From: Syntrophaceae bacterium UBA7544
GTDB taxonomy: Bacteria > Desulfobacterota > Syntrophia > Syntrophales > Smithellaceae
NCBI GenBank assembly: GCA_002479215.1
Contig: DLME01000225.1
Location: 889 to 6,046, forward strand
Reading direction: 5' to 3'
DNA length: 5,158 bases
The notes under the pieces are model-generated. The model was not told the DNA's origin. It did not search any database and saw nothing but the letters and a program-made list of their open reading frames with translations. The position numbers and the translations under genes were made by a program. Below are positions 1 to 5,158 of the stretch, piece after piece. Every line of letters starts with the position of its first letter. The stretch's first letter is position 1.

Positions 1-3
1 CTG

Positions 4-55
4 CAAGCTTCAGCGGCAGTGACCTTTAGGTTATGTACTCTGTTTCTGAAGCTTG
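4..55. repeat. Leader palindromic module 1 (10-bp inverted repeat around a GTGACCT/AGGTTAT core)
   Basis: A perfect 10-bp inverted repeat, CAAGCTTCAG at 4-13 and CTGAAGCTTG at 46-55, encloses the core GTGACCTTTAGGTTAT at 19-34. The core is itself an imperfect palindrome: GTGACCT (19-25) can pair with AGGTTAT (28-34) if G-U wobbles are allowed, though the 2-nt gap forces the innermost pairs open. The same core, with one substitution, recurs at 96-111 inside a second module with different outer arms. No T-run follows the outer stem, so it does not look like an intrinsic terminator for an upstream gene. It could be an operator, a structured leader or an intergenic repeat; function is unknown. 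Confidence 0.6.
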
Positions 56-72
56 GGTCTCATTACAACTTA

Positions 73-140
73 CCAATTCCGACGTGTGACCTCGCGTGAC
101 CTTCAGGTTATTAGGTTATAAGCTTCGTTTTCGGAATTGG
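73..140. repeat. Leader palindromic module 2 (10-bp inverted repeat with doubled core arms)
   Basis: A perfect 10-bp inverted repeat, CCAATTCCGA at 73-82 and TCGGAATTGG at 131-140, encloses a nested arrangement: GTGACCT at 86-92 and again at 96-102, then AGGTTAT at 105-111 and again at 113-119. The inner GTGACCTTCAGGTTAT (96-111) matches 15 of 16 bases of the core at 19-34 in module 1. As RNA the outer GTGACCT/AGGTTAT pair forms seven pairs including two G-U wobbles, so 73-140 could fold as one long interrupted hairpin. The ACCT...AGGT half-sites also resemble dyad operators, for example MerR-type sites when 89-92 is paired with 105-108 (12-bp spacing), but no regulator is identifiable here. 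The module lies just upstream of livK, so a regulatory role is plausible but unproven. Confidence 0.6.
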
Positions 141-170
141 AGTTTCACGAATAATAATTGCATAAAAAGC

Positions 171-175
171 AGGAG
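171..175 (+). promoter_or_regulatory. livK ribosome binding site
   Basis: AGGAG lies 8 nt upstream of the ATG at 184. It is the clearest Shine-Dalgarno sequence in the leader and supports that start, which also gives a normal lipoprotein signal peptide. AT-rich AATAAT hexamers around 150-158 could be -10 elements, but no convincing -35 partner is visible, so the promoter is not assigned. Confidence 0.85.
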
Positions 176-183
176 ATGACTTT

Positions 184-1350
184 ATGAAAAAATTATACAT
201 CCTTTTTACAGTATTATCATTTTTTGCTTTTCTAATTTTAGGCTGTGGCGGAGGGGATTCCTCTAACATTAAAGTAGGACTCATTGCCGAATTGACCGGT
301 GATATCCCGGCAGTCGGTGCTTCCTGTAAAAACGCGGCTCAAATGGCCGTTGAGGAAATCAACGATGCGGGAGGCTTTCAGTTCGGCGAAAAAAAATATA
401 AAGTGGATTTAATTATTGAAGATAACGCCGGCAAGGCCGATCAATCCGTCTCTGCCGCGCAGAAACTTATCACTCAGAAGAAAGTTGTGGCAATCGTGGG
501 CCCTAACGCCAGCCGTTATGCCTTGCCCGCCGCGGAAATTGCCGAATCAAGCAAAGTTGTCCTCATTACACCCTGGTCAACAGCGCCGAAAGCCACACTG
601 GATTCCAAAACCGGCGCTTCGAAAAAATATGTCTTTCGTTCCTGTTTTATCGATCCCTTCCAGGGTCGGGTTTTAGCCAAGTTTACGCTGGAAAATCTTA
701 AATTCAAGAAAGCCGCCGTCCTCTATGATGTGGCTTCGGAATATAACAAAGGCATTGCCGAAATTTTCAAAGAAGTTTTTGAGAAAAACGGAGGCAAAGT
801 AGTCGCCTTTGAAACCTATACAACCAATGATAAAGACTTTTCCTCACAGTTGACAAAAATCAAGAGAGCCACGCCCCAGATAATATTTCTCCCCAACTAT
901 TACAGCGAAGTCCCGCTGCAAATCCAGCAGGCCAAGCGTCTGGGCATAAATGTTCCTTTTATCGGCAGCGATTCCTGGGGCAGCGAAGAATTATTGAAAC
1001 TCTGCGGTAACGACTGCAACGATTACTATTTCAGCGCTCATTATGCCGCCGATGCCGCAACACCAGCCACCAAAAAGTTTATAGATAATTACAAGGCCAA
1101 ATACGGCAGCACACCCGATGACGTGGCCGCCCTGACTTATGATTCCTTCGGCCTGCTCTGGCAGGCATTGAAAAGCGCGGGCAAAAACGATCGCCAGGCC
1201 GTCCGTGACGCCCTTGCTAAAATCCCGCAGTATGACGGTGTAACGGGAACTATGCAGTTTAAAGAAGGCTCCGGTGATCCGATTAAGAGCGCTGTAATTT
1301 TGAAAATAATAGACGGAAAATTTACGTGGTTTGCTAACGCCAAACCGTAA
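184..1350 (+). CDS. livK: Branched-chain amino acid ABC transporter, substrate-binding lipoprotein LivK
   Basis: This 388-residue protein is the extracytoplasmic receptor that captures the amino acid and delivers it to the LivHM channel. Residues 1-20 form a lipoprotein signal peptide (basic MKK, hydrophobic stretch, lipobox ILG-C with the acylated cysteine at 21), so it is probably membrane-anchored rather than free as in E. coli. The rest is a type I periplasmic binding fold (Peripla_BP_6-like). It opens with KVGLIAELTGD (30-40), followed by the VGPNAS loop (105-110) and the ITPWSTAP segment (128-135). By analogy with E. coli LIV-BP, Ser110 and Thr133 should bind the ligand carboxylate and amino groups, and Asp263 in GSDSW may bind the ammonium group; these equivalences are inferred by eye. 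Cys274 and Cys278 are close enough to suggest a local disulfide. The start is supported by AGGAG 8 nt upstream. It is first in the operon and separated from livH by a 194-bp repeat-bearing gap. The substrate may be another hydrophobic or aromatic amino acid. Confidence 0.96.
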   Translation: MKKLYILFTVLSFFAFLILGCGGGDSSNIKVGLIAELTGDIPAVGASCKNAAQMAVEEINDAGGFQFGEKKYKVDLIIEDNAGKADQSVSAAQKLITQKKVVAIVGPNASRYALPAAEIAESSKVVLITPWSTAPKATLDSKTGASKKYVFRSCFIDPFQGRVLAKFTLENLKFKKAAVLYDVASEYNKGIAEIFKEVFEKNGGKVVAFETYTTNDKDFSSQLTKIKRATPQIIFLPNYYSEVPLQIQQAKRLGINVPFIGSDSWGSEELLKLCGNDCNDYYFSAHYAADAATPATKKFIDNYKAKYGSTPDDVAALTYDSFGLLWQALKSAGKNDRQAVRDALAKIPQYDGVTGTMQFKEGSGDPIKSAVILKIIDGKFTWFANAKP

Positions 1351-1472
1351 CGACTTTGTAAAAAGTCCATATGCTGTGTTGCGCTTCATCCCTCGTCATT
1401 GCGCCGTACAAAAAAGTACGACTCATTCCTCGTGACTCGCGCGCCTCGCCTCTGGAACTTTTTACTAAGCCG
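1351..1472. repeat. 122-bp element with terminal inverted repeats (MITE-like/REP-like) between livK and livH
   Basis: The element starts immediately after the livK stop codon. Its ends are inverted repeats: 1351-1369 reads CGACTTTGTAAAAAGTCCA, and the reverse complement of 1453-1472 matches it at 17 of 19 positions with one extra base. The left end is also a small hairpin on its own (GACTTT 1352-1357, loop GTAA, AAAGTC 1362-1367). Almost exactly at the centre lies CGTAC-A6-GTACG (1405-1420). Two direct repeats flank that centre: CATCCCTCGTCA (1387-1398) and CATTCCTCGTGA (1424-1435). No coding sequence or clear target-site duplication is visible. From memory it resembles dispersed palindromic intergenic repeats of deltaproteobacterial genomes, which is unverified. 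A non-autonomous mobile element or an mRNA-stabilising/attenuating hairpin are the main options. Confidence 0.7.
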
Positions 1473-1500
1473 ATCCAAAGCTAATTTTCGACTTTTTAAT

Positions 1501-1529
1501 AATTCGCTAAACCCTAAATTGCGCGAATT
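1501..1529 (+). other. Possible hairpin in the livH leader
   Basis: AATTCGC at 1501-1507 is the exact reverse complement of GCGAATT at 1523-1529, with a 15-nt loop, ending 15 nt before the livH start codon. A seven-pair stem here could influence access to the livH start, which has no recognisable Shine-Dalgarno sequence. The stem is AT-rich and short, so it may be chance. Confidence 0.3.
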
Positions 1530-1544
1530 GCATACACAGACGCT

Positions 1545-2420
1545 ATGGTTTATATCTTTCAGCAAGCTCTTAATGCACTGCAACTGGGAAGTATCTATGC
1601 CCTGATTGCCCTGGGCTACACGATGGTCTATGGCATTTTGACCATGATTAACTTCGCTCACGGCGATCTATTCATGATCGGCGCTTTTTTTTGTTTTCTT
1701 ATCGCCTTCTACCTTAAATTATCCTTTGTCCCCACGCTTCTTTTAACCATGATAGGAGTTGCCTTTCTGGGCGTTGTCATCGAACGCCTTGCCTACAAGC
1801 CTCTGCGCAATGCTCCTCGCGTATCGGCAATTATCACTGCCCTTGGCGTCGGGCTTTTTCTGGAAAATTTCACTCTGGCGTTGAACCCTTATCCTCAACA
1901 TGTTCCCGCATTAATTACCGATCAAACATGGACAATAGGCAATGTTTCTATTTCCTCTCTGCAAATTATTATCATCGTTTTGTCGCTATTTTTAATGCTG
2001 ATTTTGGATTTTATTGTGCAACGGACAAAAGCAGGCATGGCAATGCGCGCTATTTCCTGGGATAAATCGATTGTTCCCTTGATGGGCGTACCCGTAAACA
2101 AAATCATTTCTCTAACCTTCGCCATCGGAACTGGCTTGGGTGGTGCGGCGGGAATGATGTATGGACTTGCCTACCCGGTGATTGATCCTTACATGGGCAT
2201 TATGATCGGTTGGAAGGCTTTCATCTCTGCTGTCATCGGCGGCATCGGTAATATTCGCGGCGCCATGATTGGCGGGTTTATTCTTGGCTCTGTGGAAATT
2301 ATGGTCGCGGCATTTTTACCCTCAACATACCGTGATTTTGTCGCCTTTACTTTGCTTCTTATTTTGCTGATCTTCCGGCCTTACGGTATTCTGGGCAAAC
2401 CTAATCCGCAAAAGGTGTAA
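1545..2420 (+). CDS. livH: Branched-chain amino acid ABC transporter permease LivH
   Basis: This 291-residue inner-membrane permease is one half of the translocation channel, pairing with LivM. It is hydrophobic throughout, with roughly eight membrane segments. The N-terminal stretch LGSIYALIALGYTMVYG (14-30) followed by MINFAHGD (34-41) is the hallmark of LivH in the BPD_transp_2 family. The cytoplasmic coupling region at about 169-203 (AISWD..., LMGVPVNKI, then a Gly-rich helix) is the EAA-like loop that contacts an ATPase. The IGGIGNIRGAMIGG segment (231-244) and the C-terminal FRPYGILG (277-284) are also typical. The ATG at 1545 gives the usual family N-terminus, and the nearest in-frame stop upstream is TAA at 1515, so there is no longer ATG form. 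The sequence before the start (CACAGACGCT) lacks a Shine-Dalgarno match, unlike livK and livG, which is odd for an operon gene that follows a 194-bp gap. Its stop lies 2 nt before livM. Confidence 0.96.
   Translation: MVYIFQQALNALQLGSIYALIALGYTMVYGILTMINFAHGDLFMIGAFFCFLIAFYLKLSFVPTLLLTMIGVAFLGVVIERLAYKPLRNAPRVSAIITALGVGLFLENFTLALNPYPQHVPALITDQTWTIGNVSISSLQIIIIVLSLFLMLILDFIVQRTKAGMAMRAISWDKSIVPLMGVPVNKIISLTFAIGTGLGGAAGMMYGLAYPVIDPYMGIMIGWKAFISAVIGGIGNIRGAMIGGFILGSVEIMVAAFLPSTYRDFVAFTLLLILLIFRPYGILGKPNPQKV
2411..2417 (+). promoter_or_regulatory. livM ribosome binding site
   Basis: AAAGGTG lies inside the last codons of livH, 5 nt upstream of the livM ATG at 2423. It is a moderate Shine-Dalgarno match, and its placement across the livH stop codon suggests translational coupling. 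Confidence 0.6.
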
Positions 2421-2422
2421 CC

Positions 2423-3472
2423 ATGTCGAAACTAAAAGCCGCATATCAAACTCTACTCAATAAATGGCACATTGTGATCGCGCATAGATTTTTCTGGCCG
2501 ATTTTCCTTATCGTGGGCTTGCTTTTTTCTATCGCGGCATCAACTTTTGATATCCTTGATTTATATTTACAGCTGATCTTAATTTACGTGGGAATCAACA
2601 TCATCCTCACGGTCAGCCTCAATCTGATTAACGGCTATATGGGTGAGTTTTCCATCGGCCATGCCGGTTTCATGGCGATCGGCGCTTATGTCGCCTCTCT
2701 TTTGACAGTGAATGTTTTCCCGCAGACAGCGAACATGTTTCTTTTCCCGGCAGCCATACTCGCCGGTGGAATTGCCGCCGCTCTCATCGGCCTTCTTGTG
2801 GCCATACCATCTTTTAAGACACGTGGTGATTATCTAGCTATTGTCACGCTGGCCTTCTGCATGATTGTGAAGTCCGTTCTGGAAAACATCGACGCCGTCG
2901 GCGGGCCGCGCGGCCTGCTGGGCATGGAAAAGCTCACCACTTTGCCGTGGGTGTTTTTTTGGACGGTATTATCGTTGTGGGTTATCCGTAATCTCGTTTA
3001 TTCGAAATTCGGGCGCGGCGTCCTTTCTATCCGCGAGGACGAAATTGCCAGCGACCTCATGGGCGTGAACACCCGCCAGGTTAAAGTTATTGCTTTTGTT
3101 GTTTCCTCATTTTTCGCCGGAATTGCCGGAGGTTTATTCGCTCATACTCTCCAATATATCAATCCGCGGATGTTCGACATTATTAAATCCACCGATATTT
3201 TAATCATGGTTTATCTGGGCGGCATCGCTTCCATTGCCGGTTCCATTTTAGGGGCTTTTATTTACACAATCCTGCTGGAGATATTGCGCCCGCTGGGCGT
3301 CTGGCGTATGGTCTTCATGCCGCTGATGCTTGTCCTTTTGATGATTTACCGCCCCCGCGGAATTATGGGGCTGCGGGAAGCACGCCTGTTTATTCCTCTG
3401 CGTGATTTATTCGCGTCCAAGTTTTGGCGTCAAAAGAAAAAGGAGTCCGGCGATGCCTCTGCTGGAGATTAA
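2423..3472 (+). CDS. livM: Branched-chain amino acid ABC transporter permease LivM
   Basis: This 349-residue inner-membrane permease is the partner of LivH in the channel. After a short amphipathic N-terminus it has several membrane segments beginning near residue 24. The strongest family signature is NLINGYMGEFSIGHAGF (67-83), the LivM version of the conserved permease segment. It is followed by the PSFKTRGDYLAIVTLAF region (129-145) and VGGPRGLLG (159-167). The EAA-like ATPase-contact loop is at about 202-240 (SIREDEIASDLMGVN, then a Gly/Ala-rich helix FFAGIAGG). The C-terminus has the usual MIYRPRGIMG (307-316), then a basic tail of about 30 residues ending in KKKESGDASAGD that should be cytoplasmic. 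The start is 2 nt after the livH stop, and the last 20 nt overlap livG in another frame. A length of around 350 is within the normal range for LivM without the extra N-terminal extension of the E. coli protein. Confidence 0.96.
   Translation: MSKLKAAYQTLLNKWHIVIAHRFFWPIFLIVGLLFSIAASTFDILDLYLQLILIYVGINIILTVSLNLINGYMGEFSIGHAGFMAIGAYVASLLTVNVFPQTANMFLFPAAILAGGIAAALIGLLVAIPSFKTRGDYLAIVTLAFCMIVKSVLENIDAVGGPRGLLGMEKLTTLPWVFFWTVLSLWVIRNLVYSKFGRGVLSIREDEIASDLMGVNTRQVKVIAFVVSSFFAGIAGGLFAHTLQYINPRMFDIIKSTDILIMVYLGGIASIAGSILGAFIYTILLEILRPLGVWRMVFMPLMLVLLMIYRPRGIMGLREARLFIPLRDLFASKFWRQKKKESGDASAGD
3440..3445 (+). promoter_or_regulatory. livG ribosome binding site
   Basis: AAGGAG lies within the 3' end of livM, 7 nt before the ATG at 3453. 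It decides the livG start: an in-frame ATG at 3402 would add 17 residues of basic, non-family sequence and has no comparable Shine-Dalgarno site. Confidence 0.85.
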
Positions 3473-4223
3473 AAACCTTACCCACCGTTTTGAGGGATTA
3501 TGCGCTGTTGACGATTTCAACTTTACAATAGCGTCGAACGAATTAGTCGGCATTATCGGGCCCAACGGCGCGGGAAAAACTACCGTATTTAACTTGATTA
3601 CCGGCGTTTACCGTGCCACGGAAGGCAGTATCTACTTTACCGGAAATGAACTTGTCGGCAGGACTCCGCATCAGATCACCAAACTGGGCATTGCCCGTAC
3701 CTTCCAGAATATCCGCCTGTTTAAAGAGCTGACTGTGTTGGACAATGTGCGCATAGCGCGCTACGGACAGGCAATTTATAGTCCAATGGAAGCGCTCCTG
3801 CACATGGGGCGTTACAATGCTGAAGAAAAAAGAATCACTGATCACGCGATGGAATTGTTATCAATTTTCAAGCTGGATGACGCAGCCAATGAACGATCAA
3901 AAAACCTGCCCTATGGTTTGCAACGCAAGCTGGAAATCGCGCGGGCGCTGGCGACAGACCCCCAACTGCTTCTGCTTGATGAACCAGCCGCGGGCATGAA
4001 TCCCAACGAAATTAAGCAGCTCATGGAATTTATCGGGTGGATCAGAAAAACTTTTCAGGTAACGATTATACTTATCGAACATCAGATGCGGCTGGTGATG
4101 GGCATTTGTGAACGATTGGTGGTTCTCGATTTCGGCGCAACAATCGCGGAAGGCCTGCCCGCGCAAATTCAAAATAATGTGAAAGTAATGGAAGCCTATC
4201 TGGGTAAGGAACTGGTGAAATAA
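3453..4223 (+). CDS. livG: Branched-chain amino acid ABC transporter ATP-binding protein LivG
   Basis: This 256-residue cytoplasmic ATPase is one of the two nucleotide-binding subunits driving LivHM. The Walker A motif is GPNGAGKTT (36-44) and the Q-loop glutamine is Gln85 in ARTFQNIRLF, a string typical of LivG. The signature is LPYGLQRKLEIARAL (152-166), where proline replaces the usual serine of LSGGQ, as is common in LivG. Walker B is LLLLDEPAAGMNP (172-184) with catalytic Glu177, and the switch histidine is His210 in LIEHQMRLVMG. Length matches E. coli LivG (about 255). The start at 3453 rather than 3402 is chosen because AAGGAG lies 7 nt upstream and MPLLEIKNLTHRFEG is the normal family N-terminus. 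It overlaps livM by 20 nt, and its TAA shares one base with the livF ATG, so translation of the three is probably coupled. All catalytic residues are present. Confidence 0.97.
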   Translation: MPLLEIKNLTHRFEGLCAVDDFNFTIASNELVGIIGPNGAGKTTVFNLITGVYRATEGSIYFTGNELVGRTPHQITKLGIARTFQNIRLFKELTVLDNVRIARYGQAIYSPMEALLHMGRYNAEEKRITDHAMELLSIFKLDDAANERSKNLPYGLQRKLEIARALATDPQLLLLDEPAAGMNPNEIKQLMEFIGWIRKTFQVTIILIEHQMRLVMGICERLVVLDFGATIAEGLPAQIQNNVKVMEAYLGKELVK

Positions 4224-4939
4224 TGCGGGGTGATTTGCTTCTTTCCGTGAGTAACCTGAATGTCACGTATGGCAGCATCAATGCAGTTAAAAGCGTTTCC
4301 TTTGATGTGGACCAGGGTGAGATCGTTACACTCATCGGGGCTAACGGCGCGGGAAAATCTTCCATCCTTAGAGCCATATCGGGCATTATTCCTTACAAGG
4401 GAAGCATCATCTATAAGGGCGATGATTTGAAGCAGATTGCCGCCGATACAATTGTAGCCAGGGGAATTGCTCAGGTGCCGGAAGGCCGCGGCATATTCGG
4501 GAATCTGACCGTGCTGGAAAACCTGAAGCTAGCTACATGGCAGAGAAAGGACAAAAACAAAATTGCTAGCGATTATGAACGTGTTTTTGTGCTATTTCCT
4601 AGGCTTCACGAACGAAAGCGACAGTTGGGCGGCATGCTTTCGGGTGGCGAGCAACAGATGCTGGCTGTGGGCAGGGCATTGATGAGCGATGCAGAATTGT
4701 TATTGTTAGATGAGCCCTCGATGGGTCTATCTCCTGTTTTGGTGCGTGATATTTTTCTGATTCTTGTGGAAATAAATAAGGCCGGAAAAACCGTTCTTCT
4801 GGTTGAGCAAAACGCCAATATGTCTTTGCATATCGCCTCCCGCGGTTATGTTCTGGAGACCGGCAGTATAGTTCTCGCGGGCAGCGGCAAAGAGCTGATG
4901 GGAAATCCTAAAGTGAAAGAGGCATATCTAGGAGGATAA
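4223..4939 (+). CDS. livF: Branched-chain amino acid ABC transporter ATP-binding protein LivF
   Basis: This 238-residue cytoplasmic ATPase is the second nucleotide-binding subunit, expected to form a heterodimer with LivG. Walker A is GANGAGKSS (39-47), and the Q-loop is Gln84 within AQVPEGRGIFGNLTVLENL, diagnostic of LivF. The signature is the full LSGGEQQMLAVGRAL (139-153), and Walker B is LLLLDEPSMGLSP (159-171) with Glu164. The switch histidine is replaced by Gln196 in LLVEQNA, which is the normal state in LivF and not a defect. The protein ends in EAYLGG, the usual LivF terminus. The ATG overlaps the livG stop by one base (TAATG), which favours termination-reinitiation. A weak GGTGA lies 4 nt upstream and AAGGA 12 nt upstream. 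The N-terminus MRGDLLLSVSNL is a few residues longer than some homologues but acceptable. It is the last recognised gene of the operon. Confidence 0.97.
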   Translation: MRGDLLLSVSNLNVTYGSINAVKSVSFDVDQGEIVTLIGANGAGKSSILRAISGIIPYKGSIIYKGDDLKQIAADTIVARGIAQVPEGRGIFGNLTVLENLKLATWQRKDKNKIASDYERVFVLFPRLHERKRQLGGMLSGGEQQMLAVGRALMSDAELLLLDEPSMGLSPVLVRDIFLILVEINKAGKTVLLVEQNANMSLHIASRGYVLETGSIVLAGSGKELMGNPKVKEAYLGG

Positions 4940-4960
4940 ATAGTATCGAATAATTTGAAT

Positions 4961-4976
4961 GATACAAAGATACAAA
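4961..4976 (+). repeat. Tandem duplication of GATACAAA
   Basis: Two perfect adjacent copies of the octamer GATACAAA lie 21 nt after the livF stop. GTATC at 4943-4947 is complementary to GATAC at 4961-4965, so a weak five-pair stem is also possible. It probably arose by slippage; no function is evident. Confidence 0.6.
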
Positions 4977-5037
4977 GGTAAAGCGTAGCACTCTGCGCGG
5001 AGCCCGGCGACTGCCGGGGAAGCCTACCTCGGCGGGT
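4976..5037 (+). other. GC-rich island of tandem hairpins after livF (candidate structured RNA or operon end)
   Basis: Within an AT-rich tail this island can form CTCT-gcgc-GGAG (4991-5002), then directly CCCGGC-gact-GCCGGG (5003-5018, six perfect GC-rich pairs), and ACCT-cggc-GGGT (5026-5037). AGGTA (4976-4980) can close the first two as a three-way junction by pairing with TACCT (5025-5029). An alternative stem, GCCGGGG (5013-5019) with CCTCGGC (5027-5033), excludes the second hairpin. A T-rich ATTATTTTT (5040-5048) follows only after a gap, so this is at best a poor intrinsic terminator of the liv operon. It could instead be a small structured RNA or a dispersed intergenic repeat. I do not recognise a named RNA family. 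Confidence 0.4.
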
Positions 5038-5102
5038 GAATTATTTTTGAATCTTTCTTGTTTCGATTTTGCGATCATGTAATATTTTTCTTTTGGGAGA
5101 AT

Positions 5103-5158
5103 ATGACCTGTGATATAATTCTATCCAACCACAGTAAATCGGAAAAAGTGAAGTTCGT
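5103..5158 (+). CDS. Possible 5' end of a further gene, cut by the window end
   Basis: From the ATG at 5103 the frame stays open to the window end, giving 18 full codons that start MTCDIILSNHSKSEK. GGGAG at 5095-5099 lies 3 nt before the ATG, a somewhat short spacing for a Shine-Dalgarno site. No family can be recognised from so few residues, and an open frame of this length is not informative by itself. The consensus extended -10 at 5111-5119 falls inside it, which argues that the real gene may start beyond the window, for instance at a GTG at 5148 or later. Confidence 0.3.
   Translation, partial: MTCDIILSNHSKSEKVKF
5111..5119 (+). promoter_or_regulatory. Extended -10 promoter motif for a downstream gene
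   Basis: TGATATAAT matches the extended -10 consensus TGnTATAAT exactly (hexamer TATAAT at 5114-5119). The -35 region is weak: TTGGGA at 5093-5098 has only a 15-nt spacer, which an extended -10 can tolerate. Transcription would begin near 5126 towards the window end. It conflicts with a possible coding start at 5103, since both cannot be used for the same gene. Confidence 0.45.

Noticed and set aside
117..158. livK promoter from TATAAG (117-122) or AATAAT (150-155, 153-158)
   Set aside because: The -10-like hexamers are plausible, but none has a -35 partner at normal spacing, so choosing one would be arbitrary.
156..164. AATTGCATA shared between the livK leader and the livH leader (1526-1534)
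   Set aside because: A single nine-base match in AT-rich DNA with no shared context is likely coincidence.
1352..1367. Intrinsic terminator directly after livK
   Set aside because: The GACTTT/AAAGTC hairpin is AT-rich and not followed by a T-run. It is better explained as the end of the inverted-repeat element.
991..1661. Overlapping open frames of 68-132 codons around the livK end and livH leader on both strands
   Set aside because: They run antisense to livK, through the repeat element or into livH in another frame, show no family motifs, and are best explained as shadows of the real genes.
3402..3452. Longer livG form starting at ATG 3402
   Set aside because: It would add 17 basic residues not seen in the family and has no good ribosome binding site. 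ATG 3453 has AAGGAG 7 nt upstream and gives the normal N-terminus.
3906..3923. LivG signature with Pro instead of Ser (LPYGLQ)
   Set aside because: Variants of this form are common among LivG proteins, so it is not evidence of inactivation.
4808..4813. Gln196 in place of the switch histidine in LivF
   Set aside because: This looked like a lost catalytic residue, but VEQN at this position is the usual state of LivF proteins, so it is not a defect.
4931..4935. Strong GGAGG at the end of livF as a ribosome binding site for a new gene
   Set aside because: No ATG, GTG or TTG lies at a usable distance downstream. The bases simply encode the conserved C-terminal Gly-Gly.
4959..4990. Mini-ORF from ATG 4959
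   Set aside because: It encodes only nine residues across the tandem repeat and has no ribosome binding site at proper spacing.

Overview
The window holds one complete five-gene operon on the + strand for a high-affinity branched-chain (hydrophobic) amino acid ABC transporter, in the canonical order livK-livH-livM-livG-livF. It encodes a periplasmic lipoprotein binding protein, two LivH/LivM-type permeases and two ATPases. All five reading frames are intact, of normal length, and carry the expected family motifs. The membrane-anchored binding protein captures the ligand outside the inner membrane, the LivH-LivM pair forms the channel, and LivG-LivF hydrolyse ATP to drive import. Exact substrate (Leu/Ile/Val or another hydrophobic or aromatic amino acid) cannot be fixed from sequence.

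The protein style (lipid-anchored LivK with an FRSCFIDPFQG-type segment), the moderate G+C content and the palindromic intergenic repeats suggest a Gram-negative anaerobe of the Deltaproteobacteria/Desulfobacterota, perhaps near Syntrophales. This is inference from memory of such genomes, not a computed placement.

Layout: 1-183 is a non-coding leader with two palindromic modules sharing a 16-bp core, followed by the livK ribosome binding site. 184-1350 is livK. 1351-1544 is a 194-bp gap whose first 122 bp form a compact element with near-identical 19-20 bp terminal inverted repeats, separating livK from the rest of the operon. 1545-4939 carries livH, livM, livG and livF, tightly packed (2-nt gap, 20-nt overlap, 1-nt overlap), so almost certainly co-transcribed and translationally coupled. 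4940-5158 is a non-coding tail with a small tandem repeat and a GC-rich island of tandem hairpins, then an extended -10 promoter motif that overlaps a possible start of a further gene running off the window.

The genes themselves are ordinary. The points worth a second look are in the three intergenic stretches: the paired leader palindromes, the terminal-inverted-repeat element after livK, and the hairpin island after livF. I see no sign of a novel protein system.
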